Below are positions 15,376 to 23,876 of a stretch of DNA of 64,000 nucleotides, one piece after another. The translations under genes and the position numbers were made by a program. The stretch spans positions 186,001 to 250,000 of the forward strand of contig JAKVOG010000003.1 of the NCBI GenBank assembly GCA_022482925.1, written 5' to 3'. The notes under the pieces are model-generated. The model saw nothing but the letters and a program-made list of their open reading frames with translations. It was not told the origin of the DNA and did not search any database. The DNA comes from Selenomonas sp. Its GTDB lineage: Bacteria; Bacillota; Negativicutes; Selenomonadales; Selenomonadaceae. Position 1 is the first letter of the stretch, and each line of letters begins with the position of its first letter.

Positions 15376-17028
15376 ATGAAAAGCACAAAACCTATTTATA
15401 CGATTGGCCATCGCAATCCAGATACGGACTCCATTTGTTCCGCTATCGGTTATGCACATTTGAAGCAGGCTTTGGGCGAAAATGTTGTTGCGGCCCGTGC
15501 CGGCAAGATCAATGCAGAAACGAAGTATGCATTGGAGCGTTTCAAGGCGGAACAGCCTGAGCTGATTACGGATCTTTATCCGCGGGTCAAAGATATTCTG
15601 CTGGACTGCAAGATCGTGGTCAGACAGCATGATACGCTGCGCCATTTGGGTGAAGTGATGCGGGCGCATGATCTGCGCTCGGTTCCGGTTACGGACAGTA
15701 AGGGCATCCTGGTTGGTATCGTGACGGTTTCGGATCTGGCCAAGCGCTATTTCCAGGAACTTGGTATGCAGAATCTGTCGGATATGCGCGTGCGTTATCG
15801 TGACGTCATCGCGGCTACGGACAGCAAGGTGCTGGTATCCGGCGAAGAGGGTGAGTTCATCCGGGGCAATGTCCGCATTGCGGCCGGTTCCATCAAGATG
15901 ATTCAGAATATCATCGAGAAAGATGATATTGTGCTGGTCGGTGACCGTCATGATGAGACGCTCATTGATATCGTCAATCAGGGGATTTCCTGCCTGATCG
16001 TGACGGGCAATGGCCGTGTCTCGGCAGATGTGATCGAGGAAGCGGAGAAGCGCGGTCTCTTCGTGCTGTCCACGCCGTATGATACGTATACGGTAGCCCG
16101 CATGATCAACCAGTGCGTGCCAATCCGCCGCATCATGCATGAGAATCCGGTCTGCTTCAAGCCGCTCGATATGCTGTCGGATATCAAGGGCACAATGGAA
16201 GAGACGAACTACCGGAACTATCCGGTCATCGAGAATGGTCATCTGGCTGGCATCATCAGCCGCGACAATCTCATGGTTCCGGAGCGTGAGCGCGTGATCC
16301 TGGTCGACCATAACGAGCGTGGCCAGGCTGTCGAGGGGATTGAAGAGGCCAAGATCGTCGAGATCATCGATCATCATCGTCTCGGCGGTATCCAGACCAG
16401 CGAGCCAATCTATACGCATGCAGAGCCAGTGGGCTGTACGGCAACGATCGTGGCCAATATGCACTGGCAGAATGATATTGATATTCCGGCATCTATCGCA
16501 GGCCTGCTGTTGTCGGCTATCATTTCGGATACGGTGCTCTTCAAGTCCCCAACCTGCACAGAGTATGACAAGAAGACGGCCAGCCGTCTGGCTGAGATCG
16601 CTGGTGTTGATATCAATACCTATGGTATGGAGATGCTCAAGGCTGGCTCCGGCATTGGCGATATGACACCGGCTGAGATTGCCAAGAACGACCTGAAGGA
16701 GTTCCAGATTGGTGATTACCGCATCATCGTCAGCCAGATCTCGGTGATGGATACAAAAGAGGTCATGGACCTTGAGCCGCAGATGATCGAGGCTATGTCG
16801 AATATTTGTGAGAAGGAAGGCTTTGATATGAGCCTGGTCATGGTCACGGATATTCTGGAAGAGGCAACGTATCTCCTGTACGCAGGCTCGCCTAAGACGC
16901 TCATTGGCGAGGCCTTCAAGAAGGATGCCAGTGGCACGCATGTATATCTGCCGGGCGTCATGAGCCGCAAAAAGCAGATCATCCCGCCACTTTCTGAGGC
17001 AGTGAAGCGCATTGCCAAGACGAAGTAA
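15376..17028 (+). CDS. Mn-dependent inorganic pyrophosphatase with CBS and DRTGG domains
   Basis: The 550-residue protein is a family II (DHH) pyrophosphatase, which hydrolyses PPi to phosphate. The N-terminal DHH motif GHRNPDTDSICSAIGYA and the later DHNERGQ and EIIDHHRLGG are the metal and substrate sites. A regulatory insert (about residues 75-300) holds two CBS halves around a DRTGG domain, which in known members bind AMP, ADP or diadenosine nucleotides and control activity. The C-terminal DHHA2 domain ends with PGVMSRKKQIIPPL. I start it at 15376, 12 bases after AGGAGG. Confidence 0.92.
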   Translation: MKSTKPIYTIGHRNPDTDSICSAIGYAHLKQALGENVVAARAGKINAETKYALERFKAEQPELITDLYPRVKDILLDCKIVVRQHDTLRHLGEVMRAHDLRSVPVTDSKGILVGIVTVSDLAKRYFQELGMQNLSDMRVRYRDVIAATDSKVLVSGEEGEFIRGNVRIAAGSIKMIQNIIEKDDIVLVGDRHDETLIDIVNQGISCLIVTGNGRVSADVIEEAEKRGLFVLSTPYDTYTVARMINQCVPIRRIMHENPVCFKPLDMLSDIKGTMEETNYRNYPVIENGHLAGIISRDNLMVPERERVILVDHNERGQAVEGIEEAKIVEIIDHHRLGGIQTSEPIYTHAEPVGCTATIVANMHWQNDIDIPASIAGLLLSAIISDTVLFKSPTCTEYDKKTASRLAEIAGVDINTYGMEMLKAGSGIGDMTPAEIAKNDLKEFQIGDYRIIVSQISVMDTKEVMDLEPQMIEAMSNICEKEGFDMSLVMVTDILEEATYLLYAGSPKTLIGEAFKKDASGTHVYLPGVMSRKKQIIPPLSEAVKRIAKTK

Positions 17029-17055
17029 AGCGTAATAGTCTTCGGACTAAGAAGG

Positions 17056-17085
17056 GTCCGCTCTAACAATAGAGCGGGCTTTTTA
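17056..17085 (+). terminator. Rho-independent terminator
   Basis: A 10-bp stem (17056-17065 with 17070-17079, one G-T pair) with loop ACAA and five T residues follows the pyrophosphatase gene. Confidence 0.85.
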
Positions 17086-17140
17086 CTTTGAGATTCAAAA
17101 CGATGATGTATAGTATAATAGAGAGTTTCAGGAGGTTATT

Positions 17141-19447
17141 TTGGATATATTCGAGGGGCTGAATCCCGCACAGAAAAAAGCAGTGGAGCATATAGATGGT
17201 CCGCTGCTCATCATGGCCGGAGCTGGCTCGGGCAAGACAAAGGTATTGACGTGCAAGATTGCCAATCTTTTGGCGCATGGTGTGGCACCGTGGAGTATCC
17301 TGGCGATTACGTTTACCAATAAGGCAGCTACGGAGATGCGTGAGCGCGTAGATCGCCTGATTGGTGAGGGGGCAAAGGATGTATGGCTCAGCACGTTCCA
17401 TTCTTTTTGTGCACGGTTTCTGCGGCGTGAAATTGAGGCAACCGATCTTTATAAGCGCAATTTCGTCATTTACGACAGCAGTGACAGTCAGGTAGTCATC
17501 AAGGACTGCCTGAAGGAATTGAATCTTGATCCGAAGCAGTATGCGCCGAATGCCGTCCAGAGTGCAATATCCAATGCCAAGAACCAGCTCATGGGACCGA
17601 AAGCCATGGAGCGGGATGCGGATAATTTCTTCCAGAAGAAAGTGGCAGAGGTATACCGCCTGTATGCGCAGAAGCTGCGTACGAATAATGCGCTGGACTT
17701 CGATGACCTGCTGATGGTGTCGGTGGTGCTGCTGGAGGAAAATGAGGAAATCCGCACGAAGTATCAGCGCCGCTTCAAGTATATCCTGGTCGATGAGTAT
17801 CAGGATACGAATGGGGCACAGTATCAGCTGACGAAGATCCTGGCTGCACAGCACCACAACCTTTGCGTCGTGGGTGATGCGGATCAGTCGATCTATGGCT
17901 GGCGTGGGGCGGATATCCGCAATATCATGGATTTCGAGCAGGATTATCCGGATGCCCGGACGATCAAGCTGGAGCAGAATTACCGTTCAACCAAGAATAT
18001 CCTGGCAGCCGCAAATGCGGTGATCGAACACAATATCAACCGCAAGAAGAAAGAGCTGTGGACAGACAATGCCACGGGCGAGAAACTGACCACTTATGAA
18101 GCCCGCGATGAGCGTGACGAGGCGCAGTTCATCACGACGACCATCATGAAGCAGAAGACCATATTCAATGCATCCTATGGGGATATGGCTATCCTGTACC
18201 GCACGAACGCGCAGTCCCGCGTCATCGAGGAAACGTTCATGCGTTCCGGCATTCCCTATACCATGGTTGGCGGCCTGAAGTTCTACGACCGCAAGGAAAT
18301 CAAGGATATCCTCGCGTATCTGCGGGTGATCTATAATCCGCTGGATACGGTCAGCCTCATGCGTATCATCAATGTGCCGAAGCGCGGACTGGGCGCAACG
18401 TCGCTTGGCAAGCTTAGTGCCTATGCGGACGAACATGAGCTGTCGCTGTTCGATGTCATTTCCAATCCGGATGCACTCGATGAGATCCCGGGCATCACGG
18501 CCCGGGTGAAGAAGCCGCTGGAGCTTTTCTCAACCTTTCATCTTCCAGTTCATGGGCTATCAGGCGAATCTGCATCTGGATGACCTGATCCAGAAGGTCC
18601 TGGATGAGTCCGGCTATCTGGCGAGCTCAAGGCCGAGAACAAGCCGGAGAATGAATCGCGGATCGAGAATCTGCGCGAATTCATCGGTGTGGCCAGGGAC
18701 TTCGAGAAAACCGAGGAGACTCCGAATCTGGAGACCTTCCTGTCCCAGCTGTCGCTGGTATCGGATATCGATAATGCTGAAATGGAAGATGACCGGGTAA
18801 CGCTCATGACCCTGCATTCGGCCAAGGGCCTGGAGTTCCCTATCGTTTTCATGATCGGCATGGAAGAGGGGCTGTTCCCGCATTCCCGCACGCTCATGGA
18901 TGACAATGAAATCGAGGAAGAGCGCCGGACCTGCTATGTCGGCATCACGCGTGCCCAGCGCAAGCTGTATCTCACGAATGCCCGTCAGCGTACGATCTAT
19001 GGCAAGACGAATGCGTTCCCGCCGTCCCGGTTCCTCGAAGAGATCCCGGAGGAATATGTGGAGCGTCTGGTGCCGCGGGCGAATGCTTTCGGCTTTGCCA
19101 ATGCGAACCACTATGGGGCGCAGCAGCGCAATGGCTTCATGAGCTTCCAGCCAAGTCCAAATCAGATGGGGAATGGCACAAGCTTCAGCGGTCGTCCGCA
19201 GTCGGCACTCGAGGCGATGAATGCACTATCCCAGAAAAAGGTGAATGTCCAGCCACAGGCCGGTGTGATTCGTCCGGATACCAGTGTCAAATGGAAAGTG
19301 GGCGATAAGGCACAGCATGGTAAATGGGGCGTCGGTACGGTTGTGTCGGTCAAAGGATCGGGCGAAGAGGTCGAACTCAAGATTGCCTTCCCGGGACAGG
19401 GTGTCAAGGGACTTATGCAGAAATATGCGCCAATCACAAAGGCATAA
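17141..19447 (+). CDS. pcrA: PcrA/UvrD-type DNA helicase, two frame breaks
   Basis: This superfamily 1A 3'-5' helicase works in nucleotide-excision repair and rolling-circle replication. Motifs in order are Walker A AGAGSGKT near residue 27, TFTNKAA, LSTFHSFCARFLRR, DEYQDTN (motif II), GDADQSIYGWRGAD (III), LEQNYRST (IV), and TLHSAKGLEFP and YVGITRAQ (V, VI) in the second frame. The C-terminal tail with WKVGDKAQHGKWGVGTV is the PcrA Tudor-like RNAP-binding end. An extra T near 18537 and a missing G near 18625 break the frame. The start is TTG at 17141, five bases after AGGAGG. Downstream there is no ligA, which is its usual partner in many Firmicutes. Confidence 0.92.
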
Positions 19448-19476
19448 GCATAAAATGTAAATTTTGTTATGGAAAG

Positions 19477-19520
19477 AATCACTCTCTGGTGCTAGAATCG
19501 GCATTAGGGAGTGATTTTTT
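19477..19520 (+). terminator. Terminator-like hairpin overlapping a ribosome binding site
   Basis: AATCACTC at 19477-19484 pairs with GAGTGATT at 19509-19516, followed by T residues up to the next ATG at 19521. The GGGAG that serves as ribosome binding site of the next gene (19507-19511) is in the right arm. The hairpin can end the pcrA transcript and also hide the start of the next gene. Confidence 0.6.
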
Positions 19521-19940
19521 ATGCAGCATATTTTCCTGTTGAGTGCCTATGAGACCAGTGCGATGGAGTTCTTTAACCGTCTGGAGGCAGAAAAGACCGA
19601 TCTGGTTCTGGATGTCCGGTTGAATAATTCTTCACAGCTGTGCGGCTTTACGAAAGAGAAGGATCTGTCGTTCCTGGTGCCGCGGCTTACGGGCGCAGTC
19701 TATATCCATGATCTGGATCTGGCACCGACGAAGGGACTGCTGGATCTCTACACGCATAAGAAGATCGGCTGGGATGACTATGAGGCTGAGTATCTGCACC
19801 TGCTGAATGAGCGTGGAGGAGAGGCGCTTTATCATGAGCGTTATGATCCGTATCAATCGGTGTGCCTGTTGGGAACGAAGACCAGGAAACGCCGTTCGCA
19901 TAATGAGGCACTGTTTGAGGTAATCCGACGGGGAATTTGA
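19521..19940 (+). CDS. DUF488-family protein
   Basis: The 139-residue soluble protein fits DUF488, with LVLDVRLNNSSQLCGFTKEKDLSFLV near residue 30, the YIHDLDLAPTKGLLD region, and the C-terminal HERYDPYQSVCLLG cysteine motif near residue 113. The biochemical role of DUF488 is not established. Its start codon is immediately behind a terminator-like hairpin that holds its ribosome binding site, so read-through or a small RNA could control it. Confidence 0.75.
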   Translation: MQHIFLLSAYETSAMEFFNRLEAEKTDLVLDVRLNNSSQLCGFTKEKDLSFLVPRLTGAVYIHDLDLAPTKGLLDLYTHKKIGWDDYEAEYLHLLNERGGEALYHERYDPYQSVCLLGTKTRKRRSHNEALFEVIRRGI

Positions 19941-19981
19941 AAAAGGGTTCAAATAAGAATTGTCTATATTTTGTTAAAGTA

Positions 19982-20131
19982 TTGCGAAAATTCTTAGAAT
20001 GATGTAGAATAGAAATAGAGAAAGAGAACGGACGGATTTCCGGGGTACAGCGACAACGGTGCCTCAAGAAGAATAAGGAATCGATAAGATCTTATAGGTA
20101 GGGAGTCTCTGAGAAAGTGAGGGATTTTACT
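19982..20131 (+). promoter_or_regulatory. Promoter and long structured 5' leader
   Basis: TTGCGA at 19982 and TAGAAT at 20005, 17 bases apart, form a candidate promoter. The resulting leader is about 115 bases and includes a GGTAC/GTGCC hairpin near 20043-20062. I do not match it to a known riboswitch class. Confidence 0.35.
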
Positions 20132-20584
20132 GTGAAAAATTTCTATCGATGGTTGTTGTCAAGTTCGTGGGCGGAACGGCTCAGGGCTTACACATGTATA
20201 GAACGGGACCTTCGCAATCGTCGGCGCTGGAGCATGAGCGAGGATAAATGGGAGGATATGAAGATGCTGGTCGGGCAGATCATCTCCATCCATTTCAAGA
20301 AATATCCTGCCAGGGATGAGCAGGAATTTTCCAGACGTCTTACGAAATTATATCAGGTGCTCCTGAATCCACTGGCCAATGAGGACAGTATGAATCATAC
20401 GGCCAGTATGAGACTGCTGATGGACATCTACGATGATGATGATACGGCAGCCCGTCAGTCAATCCGCAACTATTTTCATTTGCGCCGTTATGAGCCGAAT
20501 TGTTCGGTGCTTACGAATCTGTTCCGGTGCTATGAGGATATGATGCAGCAGGTGACCAGCCGTTATATGATGCTGATGGCATAA
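20132..20584 (+). CDS. Hypothetical protein, alpha-helical
   Basis: The 150-residue protein is charged and helical, with no signal peptide or membrane span. The N-terminal part is basic (RWLLSSSWAERLRAY, RDLRNRRRW), followed by an acidic stretch DIYDDDDTAARQ. I do not recognise it. I take the GTG at 20132 as start because GTGAGGG lies 8 bases upstream; an in-frame GTG at 20117 has a poorer site. Confidence 0.55.
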   Translation: MKNFYRWLLSSSWAERLRAYTCIERDLRNRRRWSMSEDKWEDMKMLVGQIISIHFKKYPARDEQEFSRRLTKLYQVLLNPLANEDSMNHTASMRLLMDIYDDDDTAARQSIRNYFHLRRYEPNCSVLTNLFRCYEDMMQQVTSRYMMLMA

Positions 20585-20598
20585 ATCAGTACACGAGG

Positions 20599-20628
20599 CC
20601 GCTATCCGATTATGGATAGCGGTTTTTT
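20599..20628 (+). terminator. Rho-independent terminator
   Basis: CCGCTATCC at 20599-20607 pairs with GGATAGCGG at 20614-20622, followed by six T residues. It is a classic terminator. Confidence 0.9.
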
Positions 20629-20746
20629 GGCGTACAGGAACCGATCTTTGGAAACGCGGGGATTGTTTATAAATGATGGGGCTGTTCTATAATAATTTTG
20701 CATACTTATTATATGACTAATCTAAATATAAAGAAAAAAATTATAT

Positions 20747-20758
20747 TTGTCTATACAA
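20747..20758 (+). promoter_or_regulatory. GntR/HutC-like operator upstream of cstA
   Basis: TTGTCTATACAA sits in an AT-rich region about 70 bases before cstA. It resembles the TGGTATAGACAA sites of HutC-type GntR regulators. No GntR gene is nearby, so this is a motif-level suggestion. Confidence 0.3.
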
Positions 20759-20826
20759 TTTTAAATAATTGTGCTATAGTGAAAACGTATACTAAACAAA
20801 AGAAAAAGTGAGGAGGCTTCTTTTTT

Positions 20827-22677
20827 ATGAATGGTGTATATCTTGTTATTATTACAGCCTGTGTTTTAATGCTGGGCTATCGGTTCTATGGCGCATTTAT
20901 TGCTGCTAAGGTGTTGACTCTCAATGAGTTTAAGACACCGCCATCTATACGGCTGGAAGACGGACATGACTATGTACCAACGAATAAGTGGGTCGTGTTT
21001 GGTCATCACTTTGCAGCTATTGCTGGAGCTGGTCCTTTGGTTGGTCCGGTTATTGCCGCACAGTTTGGTTATTTGCCGGGAACGTTGTGGATTTTATTTG
21101 GTTCAGTTCTCGCCGGTGCAGTGCATGATATGGTCATTTTGGTGGCATCGGTTCGTCATAATGGTAAATCCATTGCAGAAATCGCAAAGGATGAAATCAG
21201 TAAATTGGCGGGCACGAGTGCATTGTGGGCAACACTTTTCCTGCTGATCATTACTGAAGCTGGTATGGCTGTTGTCGTGGCTAATTCCTTGTTTAATAGT
21301 CCGTGGGGTACCTTTACTGTAGGGGCTACAATTCCAATTGCAATTTTTATTGGCTTATATCTTAAATTTTGGCGCCCAGGCAAGATCAAGGAAGGCACGG
21401 TCATTGGTGTTTCGCTGATCTTGTTAGCCGTTGCTGTTGGCCCGTGGGTTCGCGACTCAGCAGCTTTGGCACCATATTTTACGTTTAGTACGACGCAGAT
21501 CGAGATCGGTATTGCCGTGTATGGATTCCTGGCATCAGTATTGCCGGTATGGCTCCTTCTGGCACCACGTGATTATCTTAGTACATATATGAAAATCGGT
21601 ACAATTGCTGTATTGGCTATCGGTATCATCGTGGTGGCACCGGAAATCCGTATGCCAGCGACTTCTCCGTTCCTTTGGGGTGGCGGTCCGGTTATTAAGG
21701 GTTCTGTTATTCCGTTTGTATTCATTACGATTGCTTGTGGTGCGTTGTCTGGATTCCATAGCCTGATTTCCACAGGGACAACGCCAAAAATGTTGACGAA
21801 TGAGCGTCAGATTTTACCTATTGGTTACGGTGCTATGCTTACGGAGTCGTTTATTTCGATGATGGCTCTGATTGCAGCTACCAGTTTGCATCCTGCTGAT
21901 TATTTTGCTATCAATTCTACCCAGCAGGCTTTTCAGGTTTTGGGGCTGCAGGTACAGGATTTGCCGCAGCTTTCGGATATGGTTGGTGAGAATCTGTACC
22001 ATCGTCCGGGCGGTGCCGTTTCTTTGGCGGTTGGCATGGCCGATATTCTTTCGAGAATCCCGTTCCTTGATCAGTTTATGGGATTCCTGTATCATTTCTG
22101 CATTATGTTCGAGGCTCTGTTCATTTTGACGTTGATCGATGCCGGCTCTCGTGTAGGTCGTTATCTGCTGCAGGAGCTTTTAGGTAAAGTTTATAAACCA
22201 TTTGGTAATACTGAGTGGTGGCCGGGGATTATCTTCTGCAGTGCGGCAATCAGTTTCTGCTGGGGTTATCTGGTTTTGCAGGGAAACATCGGTGAGATTT
22301 GGCCATTGTTTGGTGTATCAAATCAGTTGTTAGGGACGACGGCACTGGCTATTGGTACATCGTTCATCTATCATAATGGTCGTGGCCGCTATGCCTGGGT
22401 AACGATGCTGCCATGTATTTTCATGGCATGCATTACCTGCTATGCGGATTACCTGAATATTTTTGAGAGTTATATTCCTAGTGGTAAATGGCTGCTGGTG
22501 GTTATCAGCGCCATCATGTTTATCCTGGTTGCTATCGTTATGATTGAAGCGGTCCGCAGCTGGGTTCGCTATTCACATACCATTGATCAGGACTATCGTA
22601 CTCAGGAAGAAATTGAGGAACAGACTCGTCAAGAAATGGAAACAGCGAAAGCCAAAGGCACAGCTGTTGTAGAATAA
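20827..22677 (+). CDS. cstA: CstA-family carbon starvation transporter
   Basis: The 616-residue protein is a polytopic inner-membrane transporter of the CstA family, members of which import peptides or pyruvate. It matches the N-terminal CstA signature, with GYRFYGAFIAAKVL, HDYVPTNKWVVFGHHFAAIAGAGPLVGPV and the ISTGTTPKML segment near residue 316. About 16 hydrophobic spans are visible, and the C-terminus is a polar tail. The gene stands alone between two terminators. The upstream region is very AT rich and the ribosome binding site GAGGAGG is 15 bases before the ATG. Confidence 0.93.
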   Translation: MNGVYLVIITACVLMLGYRFYGAFIAAKVLTLNEFKTPPSIRLEDGHDYVPTNKWVVFGHHFAAIAGAGPLVGPVIAAQFGYLPGTLWILFGSVLAGAVHDMVILVASVRHNGKSIAEIAKDEISKLAGTSALWATLFLLIITEAGMAVVVANSLFNSPWGTFTVGATIPIAIFIGLYLKFWRPGKIKEGTVIGVSLILLAVAVGPWVRDSAALAPYFTFSTTQIEIGIAVYGFLASVLPVWLLLAPRDYLSTYMKIGTIAVLAIGIIVVAPEIRMPATSPFLWGGGPVIKGSVIPFVFITIACGALSGFHSLISTGTTPKMLTNERQILPIGYGAMLTESFISMMALIAATSLHPADYFAINSTQQAFQVLGLQVQDLPQLSDMVGENLYHRPGGAVSLAVGMADILSRIPFLDQFMGFLYHFCIMFEALFILTLIDAGSRVGRYLLQELLGKVYKPFGNTEWWPGIIFCSAAISFCWGYLVLQGNIGEIWPLFGVSNQLLGTTALAIGTSFIYHNGRGRYAWVTMLPCIFMACITCYADYLNIFESYIPSGKWLLVVISAIMFILVAIVMIEAVRSWVRYSHTIDQDYRTQEEIEEQTRQEMETAKAKGTAVVE

Positions 22678-22698
22678 CTATAGAATTTTTCTATAATG

Positions 22699-22738
22699 AA
22701 AGGCATCTTTTCGAAGTTTTGAAAAGATGCCTTTTTGC
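22699..22738 (+). terminator. Rho-independent terminator
   Basis: A 14-bp perfect stem (22699-22712 with 22721-22734) around GGCATC ends in T residues and closes the cstA transcript. Confidence 0.9.
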
Positions 22739-22857
22739 TTTTTGACCAGCTGTCAGACTAAGCCGGGGATTTATTTCGTTTTTTTCACTGATTTTGCAGG
22801 AATGAGCGGGAAAACAGCGAATAATATGTATAGTAACATAACAGGAGGGGAATTGAT

Positions 22858-23232
22858 ATGATAAAACGTTTCTTTATGGCATCTGCCCTGGTGGCAGCGC
22901 TGTTGTCTGTTGGTGCAATGACGGACACGGGGGCAGACCTGAATATGGTCCGTACAGCCAGTGCCGCAGCAGAGCAGCATTTCACCGGTAACTGGTATGA
23001 CAAGGATGGTCACTTTGTAGTCAGCGTACAGCCGGGCGTGATCAACAGCTGCCGCATTGTCCGCACCTATGATCTGACTGGTGGTAATCCGGGTTCCGGT
23101 CACTTTGTCATTCTGGAAGCTGCTGGTGAGCATGACATGTTCATTGAATGGGAAGGCGGCTATTGGGAGAACAACAACTATGTAGTTCCGCATCTGACCA
23201 TCAATCATGGCGAGAAACTGAGCCGGAAGTAA
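22858..23232 (+). CDS. Secreted hypothetical protein
   Basis: The 124-residue protein has a signal peptide (KRFFMASALVAALLSVGAM, probable cleavage after ASA near residue 35) and a small mature domain with HFTGNWYDKDGHFVVSVQPG and HLTINHGEKL. It contains a single cysteine. I do not recognise the family. It is likely periplasmic or secreted. An AGGAGGGG box precedes the ATG. It converges on a MerR regulator gene. Confidence 0.65.
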   Translation: MIKRFFMASALVAALLSVGAMTDTGADLNMVRTASAAAEQHFTGNWYDKDGHFVVSVQPGVINSCRIVRTYDLTGGNPGSGHFVILEAAGEHDMFIEWEGGYWENNNYVVPHLTINHGEKLSRK

Positions 23233-23254
23233 GGCATTACTGGCTTTTATAAAC

Positions 23255-23290
23255 GAAAACACCGCGTTCCGGGTAGAACGCGGTGTTTTC
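23255..23290. terminator. Bidirectional terminator
   Basis: A 15-bp perfect stem (23255-23269 with 23276-23290) with A and T runs at its base lies between convergent genes. Confidence 0.88.
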
Positions 23291-23326
23291 AGTTAGGGAT
23301 TTATATGGGATTCTTGGGGTGTGTGA

Positions 23327-23698
23327 TTATTTCTTGAGTTTGCGGGAGTTATGGAGCATTTCCTCATAATGGGAAATCTTCCAGTCCAGCCGGCTCATCG
23401 TGGTCTGCAGCTGCTCGTACTGCTCCTGCAGACGGGCACGCTGTTCGACAAGGATGTCCTTGCGGGCTTCTTCGGTGCCATTTTTGAAAAACAGGGTTAC
23501 GTACTCAACCAGTGCTTCAACCTGAACGCCGGAGCTGCGCATGCATTTTATGAATTCTACCCAGCCACAGGACGATTCGTCAAAATCGCGGATGCCGTTA
23601 TCCTTACGAGGGACGTGGGGAATGAGACCGATGCGTTCATAGTAACGGATCGTATCAGCGGACAAACCGTATTTTTCACTGACTTCTTTGATGGTCAT
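23327..23698 (-). CDS. MerR-family transcriptional regulator
   Basis: The 123-residue protein has the MerR winged HTH (MTIKEVSEKYGLSADTIRYYERIGLI) and the dimer helix EEARKDILVEQRARLQEQYEQLQTT with no metal-binding cysteine tail. The HTH-plus-short-helix form suggests the group that includes AdhR-like aldehyde or stress sensors (inference). I start it at the ATG at 23698 with a GAGGTGAG box; an upstream in-frame start has none. It is divergent from the ligase gene. Confidence 0.88.
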   Translation of the reverse strand: MTIKEVSEKYGLSADTIRYYERIGLIPHVPRKDNGIRDFDESSCGWVEFIKCMRSSGVQVEALVEYVTLFFKNGTEEARKDILVEQRARLQEQYEQLQTTMSRLDWKISHYEEMLHNSRKLKK

Positions 23699-23876
23699 AT
23701 TGCTCACCTCATTGCAAATCTCAATCAACATGGTTAGTGTAACACCTGGAGTTAGGTTCAAGTCAAGAAAAATTTGCAATATGGCATAAAATTGAATTTC
23801 AAAGAGGGATAGACTATAATAAGAAAGTTACCGTTATATCGGAAGTGGATATTTATTGATTGGTCTGAGGAGCATT

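Noticed and set aside
15313-16941. A 542-residue minus-strand frame opposite the CBS pyrophosphatase
   Set aside because: It is fully antisense to a gene with clear domains, has no ribosome binding site and has shadow composition.
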